Below are positions 33,055 through 44,264 of a stretch of 64,000 nt of DNA, one piece after another. The notes beneath the pieces are model-generated. The model was given only the letters and a program-made list of their open reading frames with translations. It was not told the DNA's origin and did not search any database. Positions within the stretch are counted from its first letter, which is position 1, and the number at the start of each line of letters is the position of its first letter. Source of the DNA: Lolium rigidum (lineage: Eukaryota; Streptophyta; Magnoliopsida; Poales; Poaceae); NCBI RefSeq assembly GCF_022539505.1, contig NC_061513.1:182620017-182684016 (forward strand). The letters are read 5' to 3'. The position numbers and the translations under genes were made by a program.

Positions 33055-33232
33055 ATCACTCTAGGGTTTTGGAGTTCATCACATACACAAGGTAACAATC
33101 ATCATGGCATATCACTCAAAATGCACAAGTCCTATGCAGGGTACTATATGCAAAGTAAAAGTTTTTGTTGGTTCTGAATTTTGGATACTTGGAAAGGTTC
33201 TTCCTCCTTTATTTGAAATTTGGGATGTTACA
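33055..33232 (-). mobile_element. First ~180 bp of a reverse Tekay-like LTR
   Basis: The reverse strand begins TGTAACATCCCAAATTTC and stays alignable to the start of the LTR at 50718 (shared AACAAAAACTTTT and TTGCCATGATGA blocks). It is cut on the left by the copia-type LTR. Confidence 0.75.
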
Positions 33233-34214
33233 GCTATCATTTTAGATCTTGTGAGCTGCCTATCATGATCAAGATCATCTATTTGTAATCCTTCATGTTG
33301 TGTTTGTTGGGATCCGATGAATATTGAATACTATGTCAAGTTGATTATCAATCTATCATATATGTTATTTATGTTCTTGCATGCTCTCCGTTGCTAGTAG
33401 AGGCTCCGGCCAAGTTGATACTTGTGACTCCAAGAGGGAGTATTTATGCTCGATAGTGGGTTCATGCCTCCATTAAATCTGGGACGAGTGACGAGAAAGT
33501 TCTAAGGTTGTGGATGTCTTGTTGCCACTAGGGATAAAACATTGATGCTTTGTCTAAGGATATTTGTGTTGATTACATTACGCACCATACTTAATGCAAT
33601 TGTCCATTGTTTACAACTTAATACTGGAGGGGTTCGGATGATAACTCTGAAGGTGGACTTTTTAGGCATAGATGCATGCTGGATAGCGGTCTATGTACTT
33701 TGTCGTAATGCCTCGATTAAATCTCATAGTACTCATCATGATATATGTATGTGCATTGTTATGCCTTCTTTATTTGTCAATTGCCCAACTATAATTTGTT
33801 CACCCAACATCTCGCTATCTTATGGGAGAGACACCACTAGTGATCCGTGGACCTCGGTCCTATTCTTTACATCTGAAATACAATCTACGCAATTGTTCTT
33901 TACTTGTTCTTCGCAAACAACCATCATCATCCACACTATACATCTAATCCTTTGTTTACGAGCAAGCCGGTGAGATTGACAACCTCGTCGTTACGTTGGG
34001 GCAAAGTTACGTGATTGTGTTGTGCGGGTTCCACGTTGGCGCCGGAATCCCCGGTGTTGCGCCGCACTACACTCCTCCGCCATCAACCTTCAACGTGCTT
34101 CTTGGCTCCTCCTGGTTCGATAAACCTTGGTTTCTTTCTGAGGGAAAACTTGCTACTGTACGCATCACACCTTCCTCTTGGGGTTCCCAACGGACGTGTC
34201 GACTGCACGCATCA
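33233..34214 (+). mobile_element. Athila LTR, right two thirds, forward
   Basis: It is the reverse complement of the equivalent part of 7124-8725, starting at GCTATCAT and ending GCACGCATCA. The left part is lost where the Tekay-like piece ends at 33232. CTCGG at 34215-34219 would be the right target copy. Confidence 0.85.
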
Positions 34215-36863
34215 CTCGGCTCGATTCCTCTCGTGGGCTGAGCTTGTCGAGGACGGCGGTCACGCTGGTGTGCCCAGATCGGCTCGGGGAGGCCTCGTTC
34301 GCCGGCGATAGAAGTCACTGGTGCGGTCCAGTGTTTCGGTTTGGGGAAAATGGAACAGCGAGGAAGAAGAGAGCAGCTAGGGTTTGTCCAGGGGTTTTAT
34401 ATGGCGCCAGAAGCGAAGGCCTCGTCACGAATTGGATTGCTGTGAGGTTGCCAGCGAGAGAGAGGAGGAAGAGCACGACGTCGTGCTGGCCGGCATGCGG
34501 GAGGAAGGGGATGAGGACGACGCGATGTTTTTGGCCGAAGGGTTACCCTGGGCCAAGCTGGGCTGTGCTGGGCTGGTGCCTGGTGGGCTGCGGGGCAGGC
34601 TGCTGCTGGGCTGCTCGGATCTGCCAAGTAAGCCCTCCTCTTCTTCTTATTTTCTTTTCTGTTTTTATTTCCTGTTTTCCTTTTCTATTTTGTATTCTAT
34701 TTTAAATTCAATTCAAATTATTTTATACCCTGTAGGTAATTTATACTTTGAACATTTTATTACTAAATAAAGGGCCATTGTATTTCTGAGTTATTCTGGA
34801 ATAACCATTTGACATAAGTGAGCTTTATTGTAAATTTTAATTAAGCATGATTTTATGCACTATTTTAATTTCTCTTATCTTGTGTATCAACTTTATTTTG
34901 AATGATTATGGTTGATGCTTTCAACCCAAAGTATTTCAGAGATTGTTCTTAGGGCTTGGTTTCTATTTGAGGAATTGGTCACTTGCATATGATTTTATGT
35001 GAGCACATATTTATTAGGGTTTTATCATTTCTAGTATAACCCCCTTGTTAAGGTTAATACTATCACTACATTTGAAAGTATCTCAGTAGAAATTGTTTCC
35101 ATTTTGGTTTATCTTGGTTACAAAGATAAATGGTTGATCATTACACATATGGTTTTAACCATATAATGTAGCACAAGGTTTTTCTTATGTTCAAGAATTG
35201 AAGCAGAAGATTTATTTGATGTGCAAATCTAGGGTTCAAATGCTATTTACCTAATGACACATGGGTTGAATCTTAATTGTGGTTTAGGTTTTATTTGTGA
35301 TCACCCAAGTGATACACAAACTAGGGTTGAGATTTAATTCTAGGTTGTAGAGATGAGATGACACCATATTGCATGTGCTAGGGTTTCTCCCCTAACCATG
35401 ATAAGGTGGTTGCTTACTTAACATTTTATGTTCTCCTCTAGTTACTAAGATATTGAGAACTAGTTTTATCTTCTCCCAATTCACTTCTATTATTATCCTC
35501 AATTTATCATTAAAGTAACTATATTGGTTATAGTTCTTTTTATAGTTAACTTTGGTCATATGGATGGATGGTTTCTCACCATATTAAGTATGGAGTTTGA
35601 ATCTAAGATTTTCTTAGGTCCTTTAATTGAGGAACGAATGAAATATAGATGTGCTAGGATTCTACTTGTGATCACCAAGTGGTTCACAAGTAAAGGTTAG
35701 GATATAAGCCTATGGTTGCTTACTAGCTACCTCCCTATGATTTCATGTGGTGAATGAGATCTACTTATCCTATTAGGGTTTATCCTCAATACCTCAAGAG
35801 CATGATCATGGATTAGGCATGATTAACTTGTTCTTAATATATCTACCTTAAGTTCTTAGGGTTTATGATCATCACCCAATTTATAATGATCAATGTTTGG
35901 ATTCCTAATGTATCTCTCATTAAATAGGTTTCTCACTTCCATGATCAAGTATTGTCTTGATCGGCTAGGGTATAATATCTCTCTTATAGTTTCTTGGGTG
36001 GACATGGCTATGGTTGTCTCAATAGATTATATCCCAGGAGAATGCCTGAGATATTCTGTTAGGGTTCTACTTAAACAATGTTGATATTATCTTCTGGATA
36101 TATGGATAGTTTTCCCCCTCACATTCAAGTGTTGGCTTAACTTTCTTGAGTGTAACACCTTAGCTTGAGCTCCCTCATAAATGAATAGTTATTCTAGGGT
36201 TTCTCTCAAAGATAATGATTTGAATTCATGGATTTATATCCAAGGTTTAACTCAAAGTTTGTTATTACTTCTCTAGTAAATAATGTAGGACTCTCATCCC
36301 TCTAGGTTTGATGTAATATTAATTTAGAATAGAGAAGGATTATATTCCTTAGTTGGATCTCCTTGTCTTGTTTCCAAGATTAGAGTAGAATGGATATCAT
36401 AGGTTTATGATAAGGACATGGATTAGTTTAAGACATGGAAAAGATAAGTGAAGAATAGTTTCTCCAATTATTGTTACTTGGTTTGTAATTGAACAGATGT
36501 TCTTATGTTATGGCAATGGTTACCATATTATGATCTGTTATGAGATCAAGCAATTGATCATTGATTAAAGTGTTGTCGTGTTGAATATTAATTCCATTTG
36601 ATCTAACCCCTTAGATCAAATCATCTCTACCTACCCCTTAGATCAAATCATCTCTACCCAAAACAAGGTTTTAACAAAGTCACATTGAGGTTTATAGTGC
36701 TTGACTTGATGAGCTACTTCGATTCCACCAATGTCAAGTGAAACTTCAGTTACTGTGACTGTTTTACTTTAAGGCGCGAAAATTCCCCAGCTTTTCTATG
36801 CATGAATGCAATGCACACATCTGTTTCCTATATTTTTGTAACCCCATTACCTGGGATATTACA
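34215..36863 (-). mobile_element. Reverse Tekay-like LTR, about 2.6 kb
   Basis: The reverse strand begins TGTAATATCCCAGG at 36863, close to the TGTAACATCCC start of Tekay LTRs. It runs through an AT-rich 2 kb to a CATATAAAA promoter box at 34396-34404 and a GC-rich leader, then is cut by the Athila LTR at 34214. It abuts the gag of the forward Tekay element and replaces that element's 5' end. No host-like CDS is seen; short forward frames are chance. Confidence 0.7.
34396..34404 (-). promoter_or_regulatory. TATA box of the reverse Tekay-like LTR
   Basis: The reverse strand reads CATATAAAA, followed by a CCCC and a C-rich leader. Confidence 0.55.
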
Positions 36864-38671
36864 AACAATCAGGGCCACGGAAACCATGACCATCCTGGGT
36901 CAAAATTGAAGAACTTCCAGAACACCAATCCCCCGGTGTTTAGCAAGACGGAAGAACCTCTTGATGCCGACGATTGGCTCCAGACTATGGAGAACAATCT
37001 TGAAGTTGCCGGAGTAGAAGAGAATGACAAGGTGTTGTTTGCCACCCACTATCTGGCAGGACCTGCACGTGCCCAGTGGACAAGTGCCCGCGCATTGAAT
37101 GCGGGGCAAATGATGACTTGGGCAGATTTCAAGCTCAAGTTTAGCAAGTATCATGTGCCACCGGGTCTCATCAAGAAGATGAGGGATGAGTTCCGCGAAC
37201 TGAAGCAAGGCCGTCTAACCGTGGTAGAATACCGCGACAGATTCCTCACTCTGTCAAGGTACGCCCCGGATGAGACCGACACCAATGAGAAGAGGAAGGA
37301 GAGGTTCCTGAATGGACTGCATGATGAGATGCAGACTGTGCTGATCAACATCCCCTTTGCTGATCTAGAAGCCCTAGTTGACTCCGCCATCCAGATGGAG
37401 GGAAAAATCCATCAGGCCAATGAAAACCGCAAGCGCCGCATGATGAATCAGAGTGGGCCCAGCAACACCCACAAGTATCGCCCCAGCTCAAGTGGAGGGT
37501 TTGCCCCAAGAAACAACAAGCCCCCGATGCAGAATTCACGTCCGGGTTATCAGAACCGGAGTGGAGGAAACCCCAGGCCAGGAGGCCACCACAACACTAG
37601 CAACTACAACAACAACAACAACTTCAACCGCGCTCCACCCCGAGCCCCCAACCACAACAACAACACCTCCAACACTGCTCCGAGGACTGGGAGCAACGTT
37701 GTTCCCATCACCCCCAAGGACAAGTCCACCATCACTTGTTACGAGTGCGGAGTGGTGGGGCACTCTAACGAGTGCCCCAAGAGACTCGCCAAGACTTCCG
37801 CCAACACCTCTGGCCCGGCTCAGCAGCAACGCCGTGTCGCCAACGGCAAGAAGTTCACCCCCAACAACCCGAACAACCGCAGCGGCCGCCTCTTTCACAT
37901 GAGTGCGGAAGAAGCTCAGGAAGCCCCAGATGTCGTGCTTGGGTATGTTCTCTCGTTAACTCAATACACCGCAAGAGTGCTATTTGATTACGGAGCATCG
38001 CATTCGTTTGTTACTGAAGATTTTGCATGGACTAGTAAGATTCAACCCATCAGTTTGAAGCATGTCATGATAGTTCAAATACCTGGATCAACCACTAAAG
38101 CTAGAAAAATTTGCAAAGATGTTCCTATCAGAATTCATGAAATAGAATTTTATGCAAATATGATTGTTCTGGGAACAAAAGGTTTGGAAGTAGTACTGGG
38201 TATGGACTGGATGTCGAAACATCATGGACTGATTGATTGTGCCAAGAAGGCCATCACCATGACTAGTAGCACCGGAATATTAGTTGAGCACATATCTGAA
38301 AGACTGCCCAGAAAGTTCACCTGCAACCAGAGTCTAGCTAAACCCACCTTGGATCAGATCAGGGTCGTTTGTCGATACCCCGATGTGTTTCCTGATGATC
38401 TACCCGGTATGCCCCCAGATCGGGATATCGAGTTTATCATTGAGTTAATCCCTGGAACCGGACCTATAGCCCAGAGAGCCTATAGTATGAACCCGGCAGA
38501 GTTAGTGGAACTGAAGAAGCAACTGGATGAGATGCTATTCAAAGGTCTGATTAGACCAAGTGCGTCGCCTTGGAGATCGCCAGTTTTGTTTGTGGACAAG
38601 AAGGATGGTGCCACTCGTTTATGTACGGATTACCGTAAGCTTAACGATGTCACCATCAAGAACAAGTATCC
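36864..38671 (+). pseudogene. Tekay gag, protease and start of reverse transcriptase
   Basis: Continuous open frame; its first codons are lost to the neighbouring LTR. The capsid region includes [20 protein letters not shown] (near 36966) and [12 protein letters not shown] (near 37234). A basic N-rich stretch follows, then the knuckle [13 protein letters not shown] at 37738-37776. This is spaced C-2-C-4-H-3-C, one residue short of the normal H-4-C, so RNA binding may be weakened. The protease active site reads FDYGASHSF near 37983, with Tyr where Ser or Thr is required, and the second half has [13 protein letters not shown]. The reverse transcriptase starts near 38480 and is interrupted after KNKYP. 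Confidence 0.88.
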
Positions 38672-40516
38672 TGTTGGTGCAGCCCAAGGCTGCACCCTCT
38701 CTCTCTCTCTCACTCACGGACGGAGGTAGAAGAAAGACACAAGACACTGAAGTTTTTCCGGGCCGGCGCACGAACGCCGCCGTGGGCGCACGAACGCCCC
38801 AATCTTCTTTATCTTTTCAATGTCTACATGATCAGCTAGCTCTTACCAGCAGAGTACACAGGGGAGGTTTTTAAACGCAGCCGAAAACACGATGCTGCAC
38901 CCCACGTCTGGCCGCTCGCCCATGACGCGCTCACACGCGCTCACGATCCGTCCGCCCAGGCCGCGCGCACGACGCGGCCAGCTTCCAACGGATTTACACG
39001 GTCATCCTGCTACTCTTGCTAAGGACTCAACGCGGCCACAAACCGGCGTCTAACCTGAACCAAACCAGAACACACGCACACTGGGCACACCCGCCACGGC
39101 TACGTACAACCTAGACACGCACATACATGCTAGTTGACATCGATGCTGTGGCTTATTCTAACATTCTCCCCCTAAGCCACGACTCCCCCTAAACCACGAC
39201 TTGCCATCGCCGGAGTTGTTGCAGCTCCCGTCGTTGTCCTCGTCGCCATAGCCGCTGCTACAGCCTCACGGACGTGAACACCACTGCACCCCTCATCTCC
39301 GCACGAACAAGGCCACCTTCTTCGTCTTCAGCGCCACACGCCGCACTCCGCCACCGAGCTCCTCAGCGACACACGCCGAGCTCCTCCATGACGCCACGCC
39401 CTGCACGCCCTGGCTCGCGCACACGACCACGCACTGACGTGATCGACACGGCCGTCCTGCGCTCCGCTGGACGTGTTCTCCTCCGGTGATCCGCACACCC
39501 TCGACTCGCGCCCATGCCATGCAACGCACGCTGGCAACGCGGCCGCCCGAGCTGCCTTCACCCGCCGCACGAACGGCTTCCCTCCGCCTTGATCAGCCTG
39601 CCCTCAGCTCACGCCCATGCCGCGCACTGACGCAGGCAACGCGGCCGCTCGAGCAGCTCGATCTTCTTCCTCCTTGGCGACCGTCGCCGCGCTCCACACG
39701 CCTCCAGCTCACGCCCATGCCGCGCACCGACGCAGGCAACGCGGCCAGCCCGGCGCGCCCAGGACGCGGTCCTCTTCCTCGGCGACACACGCCGAGTTTC
39801 TTCCATGGCCGTCGCATGGCGCCGCTACGGCCTCCGTGGCCGCGCAGCTCCTCCACACCGCCACCATGCCACGCCACCGCGGCCTCTGCGCCACCACGCA
39901 GGTCCGCCGCGCTCGCCGCACATACGGCGTCCTCTCGCCGCCTCCGCGTCCGCCGTGCCCGTCGCGGACTAACCGCGCGCCACGGCCGCGCCTCGGATCG
40001 ACAAGGCTCTGATACCACATGTTGGTGCAGCCCAAGGCTGCACCCTCTCTCTCTCTCTCACTCACGGACGGAGGTAGAAGAAAGACACAAGACACTGAAG
40101 TTTTTCCGGGCCGGCGCACGAACGCCGCCGTGGGCGCACGAACGCCCCAATCTTCTTTATCTTTTCAATGTCTACATGATCAGCTAGCTCTTACCAGCAG
40201 AGTACACAGGGGAGGTTTTTAAACGCAGCCGAAAACACGATGCTGCACCCCACGTCTGGCCGCTCGCCCACGACGCGCTCACACGCGCTCACGATCCGTC
40301 CGCCCAGGCCGCGCGCACGACGCGGCCAGCTTCCAACGGATTTACACGGTCATCCTGCTACTCTTGCTAAGGACTCAACGCGGCCACAAACCGGCGTCTA
40401 ACCTGAACCAAACCAGAACACACGCACACTGGGCACACCCGCCACGGCTACGTACAACCTAGACACGCACATACATGCTAGTTGACATCGATGCTGTGGC
40501 TTATTCTAACATATCC
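38667..40516 (-). mobile_element. TRIM-like non-autonomous LTR element
   Basis: Element 38672-40511 (1840 bp) with TATCC on both sides (38667-38671 and 40512-40516). LTRs of 492 bp (38672-39163 and 40020-40511) differ at one base by my reading: T at 38923 against C at 40271. The reverse strand is the sense strand: initiator-Met primer site TGGTATCAGAGCC at 40017-40005 and polypurine TTAGGGGGAGAA at 39164-39175. The 856-bp interior encodes no gag or pol domain. It must have been moved by another element's enzymes. It is the youngest insertion in the window judged by LTR identity. Confidence 0.93.
39164..40019 (-). other. Interior of the TRIM-like element
   Basis: Very GC-rich and without a recognisable protein. 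Long frames occur on both strands because stops are rare in such sequence. A GCCCATGCCGCGCAC-type block recurs about every 100 bp (39508-39544, 39611-39646, 39711-39746). A GCGACACACGCCGAG block occurs near 39367 and 39780. It may derive from captured host sequence. Confidence 0.6.
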
Positions 40517-42370
40517 TTTGCCGAAGATAGAAGATCTGTTTGACCAACTGACCGGTGCCAAAGTGTTCTCGAAGATTGATCTGAGGACTGGTTACCACCA
40601 ACTGAAGATTCGTGCCACCGATATCCCCAAAACTGCCTTCACCACCAGATATGGATTGTATGAGTACAATGTCATGTCGTTTGGATTGACCAACGCCCCC
40701 GCCTACTTCATGAATCTCATGAATAAGATCTTTATGAACTTCCTGGATAAATTTGTCGTTGTCTTCATCGACGACATCCTTATCTACTCCAAATCCGAAG
40801 AAGAGCATGAGCAACATCTGGAAGTGGTCTTAGATACCCTTCGGGAGCATCAGTTGTACGCCAAGTTCAGCAAGTGTGAGTTCTGGTTGAAGGAAGTAGG
40901 ATTCCTGGGACATATCTTGTCCGCAGGAGGAATTGCCGTTGACCCCTCAAAAATCAAGACTGTTGAAGAATGGAAAGCCCCAACCACCCAGACTGAAGTC
41001 CGTGCATTTCTCGGATTGGCGGGATATTACCGCCGATTCGTTGAAGGATTCTCGAGCATAGCAAGACCGATGACTCAGTTGTTGAAGAAGGACAAGAAGT
41101 TCGAATGGACGGACAAATGTGAAGAGAGTTTCCAATAGCTCAAGAGCAGACTGACCTCAGCCCCAATATTGATCATGCCGGACATCACCAAGCCATTTGA
41201 TGTGTATTGTGACGCCTCCAAGATTGGTCTTGGATGTGTGTTGATGCAAGAAGGGAAAGTGATATCTTACCTGTCAAGGCAACTGAAGCAGCATGAGCAG
41301 AACTATCCAACCCATGACTTAGAGCTAGCAGCCGTGGTTTTAGCACTGAAAGTGTGGCGTCATTACCTCATGGGTAATCGATGCGAGATCTATTCAGATC
41401 ACAAGAGCTTGAAGTATATCTTCACCCAGAAGGAACTGAACATGAGGCAGAGAAGATGGTTAGAGCTAATCAAGGATTACGATATGGAAATTCACTATCA
41501 CCCCGACAAGGCCAATGTGGTAGCGGATGCTTTGAGTAGACTGCCGTGTCACTTGAACTCCATGATCGCAGAAGAGCAACCCAGCCTGTTTCAAGAGTTT
41601 GAACAGTTTAGAATGGAGCTAGTTAGCGAAGGATTTCTAGCAAGCATTGAACTCCAACCCACCCTGATTAGTCAAATCAAGGAAGCCCAGAAGGGAAATG
41701 CTAGTATTGATGGGATCAAGAGCCAGATAGCTGCAGGAAAGGCACCGGGATTCACCGAAGATGAAGAAGGAGTGCTATGGTACAACGGACGCCTTTGTGT
41801 GCCGTCAGATTCAGAGTTGAAGCAAGTCATTCTGAAAGATGCCCATGACACCCTTTACTCCATTCACCCGGAGGTACCAAGATGTACCAAGACTTGAAGG
41901 AACAATTTTGGTGGCATGGAATGAAGAGAGAAATAGGAAGCTACATCGCCAAGTGCGACATCTGTCAAAGAGTCAAGGCCGAACATCAACGACCTACAGG
42001 ATTGTTGCAACCCCTACAGATTCCCGAATGGAAGTGGGATTCCGTAGGAATTGACTTCATCACCGGACTGCCCAAATCTAGTAAAGGGAATGATTCTATC
42101 TGGGTAGTGGTCGACAGGTTGACCAAAGTTGCCCACTTCATCCCCGTCAAGACCACCTATCAAGGACCAAGACTTGCAGAGTTATATATTTCACGGATAG
42201 TCAGCCTGCACGGAACACCGAAGTCGATAGTATCCGATAGAGGATCCCAATTCACCTCCAGATTCTGGCAGAAAGTACATGAAGGACTCGGAACTCAACT
42301 GAATTTCAGCACAGCCTATCACCCGCAGACGGATGGACAGACTGAACGAGTCAACCAGATACTGGAAGAT
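40512..42370 (+). pseudogene. Tekay reverse transcriptase, RNase H and integrase core
   Basis: Motifs in order are [11 protein letters not shown] (near 40578), [18 protein letters not shown] (near 40674), [14 protein letters not shown] (near 40764), then a stop at 41137-41139. RNase H follows with [19 protein letters not shown] (near 41205), [13 protein letters not shown] and [11 protein letters not shown] (near 41513). A one-base shift near 41868 precedes the integrase zinc domain (CDICQRVKAEH near 41958). The core has D, D and E in GIDFITGL, SDRGSQF and DGQTERVNQ (near 42335). It is interrupted at 42371 and resumes at 49932. Confidence 0.9.
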
Positions 42371-43524
42371 TGTTGCGGTCAGAAGCCCACCGGCGGGCAG
42401 CGACTGGCAACACCGTAGAGCCGGGAATCTCCTAGGACTGCGGCTGGCCCTGGTCCCTCCGAGCGACGGCCCGCAAAGCCTTCTGGTCACACGTCTGATG
42501 CTGTCGCAAGGGCGTGCCACCTGACCTATACCTGGTCGGGAAGGTGTTGGATGATGCCTCGCTTAGTTTCCTCGCATGGCATACACGTAAACGTTAAATA
42601 CGATCCTCGATCGGCTCTCAGGTTGTCCTGTGAATCGGCTCAAAGAGCCGATCCACCCATGATTCGTACGAGGTGTACGAATATATGGTGGTCCTGCTTG
42701 ATCAAGATAAAGCTAAAGCGATCTACGACGATTTAGGGTTTCACCGCATAATCGGATCATCCTACTCACGATTGGGCCTCGCGCTCGTGTACGGTGATCG
42801 TAAGCCGATCCTAGACAGGGCCTAAAAACCAACACGAGGTTGATCCCGGAACATCCTGTCTAGGGCTAGCAAACTACACCCTACACGCCGCTGGATCCTC
42901 CAACCCTTTGTAAGGCCTAACTGTTGCGGATATTAAACTAATCCTTGAAGAACAAGGAGCAACCGTAACGGATCGGATCTACTAAACAATGATCAAGCGG
43001 GGTGCCGCCCCTACACCTAAGATAGGTGTAAGGGCGGCTAGATGTATAAGGGTTGCACTACGACAAGCATATGATACGAAGAACAATGCTAACCCTAACA
43101 CATCTAAGATAACTACGTTGCTCGCCATCAAAAAGGCTTCAAGTACGAGCAACGCATGAACAACGTAATAGCTTGTGCTACCTAGATCGCAAGATGCGAT
43201 CTAGGCAGCATGGTGCTTACCGGAAGAAACCCTCGAGACGAAGGAGTTGGCGATGCGCCGAGATTGGTTTGTGTTGAACGTTGGTTGTTGTTTATTTCAT
43301 AAACCCTAGATACATATTTATAGTCCGGGGACTTTCTAATTCAAGCGTGCACCTAACCGTGCACGGGTAAAACTCTAACACATATCCTACTATAGTACAG
43401 ATACACGGGCAATTTAGCCCAAATTTGGTATACAAGGCCGATTCACGTATTCCTCCCGTATATAATCTTCAAGCCCATCTTGATCGCGGCCCACCTCTGA
43501 TCCGGTCAAATTCTGGTGATAACA
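42371..43524 (-). repeat. 3' LTR of copy B
   Basis: The reverse strand starts TGTTATCACCAG and ends CCGCAACA. It contains several ATCGGCT/AGCCGAT motifs. Confidence 0.95.
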
Positions 43525-43808
43525 CATGCCCCCCTGGTTTTGGAAATGACATTTCCAAAATCATTATGCCTTTCCTTCGTCGGGTCATGTCGTGGCAGAG
43601 CAGAAACCGCCGCAGAATCCTTCATCATGATGCCTTGCCCCTTCCACTTCTCCACGTGGCCTCGCGAAATTTTTCTCGTTGGGCACCACTTCCTCGGAAA
43701 CTGCTGTGGCATTGAATCTTCCTCATATCCCCTTTTATTTAACCGTTCTAAACAGTTTGCTTCTTCATCCCCTTCGCATTAGCACCCAAAAAACCCTCCT
43801 GCGCCACC

Positions 43809-44264
43809 ATGTCTTCTGCCTCCTCTTCCTCTTCCAGTCTCTCCTATGGGTCTTCCTCCTCCCGCGAGACGCCGGAGGACATCCGCGCCCCAGAAGAATG
43901 GGACCAGGAAGACCACGCCTCGTCCATCTGGTCCGAGGACGACCAGTCCTTGACCAGCGGGGATGAAGATCTCCAGTTCCTCGCCGACGGGGAACTGGAA
44001 TCGGAAAGCGAGGATGACCAATTCCCCTGGGACGGCTGCCCCTCCTCTGAAGAAGAGGAAGAGGAAGACGATGACGACGACGACTCCCTCGAGGGCTACC
44101 CGCCGGCGAAACGCCTCCGCATGTGGTGGGACGACGACAGCAGCGATGATGAAGAGGAGGATGAAGCTCCCGTAGAGGGCTACGGGAGCAGCGACGAGGA
44201 GCCCATCGGCAGCAGTGCCGATGAGAGTTCCGAGGATGACGACGAGGGCAGCGATGGCCCGTAG
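43809..44264 (+). CDS. Antisense acidic protein of the Tat-like element, 151 aa, intact
   Basis: Opposite in strand to gag. The ATG has a strong plant context (GCGCCACCATGTC) and a TTTTATTTAA TATA-like box about 70 bases upstream (43731-43741). The product starts with a serine run, then has SIWSEDDQSLTSGDEDL, one run of glutamates and aspartates near residues 83-95, a short basic PPAKRLRMWW patch, and a second acidic tail ending in DDDEGSDGP. It has no domain that I recognise; such composition is typical of histone-binding or activation-domain-like regions, but that is only compositional. A frameshifted homologue is at 31529-31977. Antisense ORFs in this position are known in Tat-lineage elements such as Grande; their role is not established. 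Confidence 0.75.
   Translation: MSSASSSSSSLSYGSSSSRETPEDIRAPEEWDQEDHASSIWSEDDQSLTSGDEDLQFLADGELESESEDDQFPWDGCPSSEEEEEEDDDDDDSLEGYPPAKRLRMWWDDDSSDDEEEDEAPVEGYGSSDEEPIGSSADESSEDDDEGSDGP

Noticed and set aside
34178..34770. Forward ORFs of 128-175 codons
   Set aside because: They span the Athila LTR end and the GC-rich leader of a reverse LTR, with no homology recognised.
39486..40187. 233-codon forward ORF and its reverse shadows
   Set aside because: They lie in the very GC-rich TRIM interior and LTR, with long frames on both strands and no recognisable domain.
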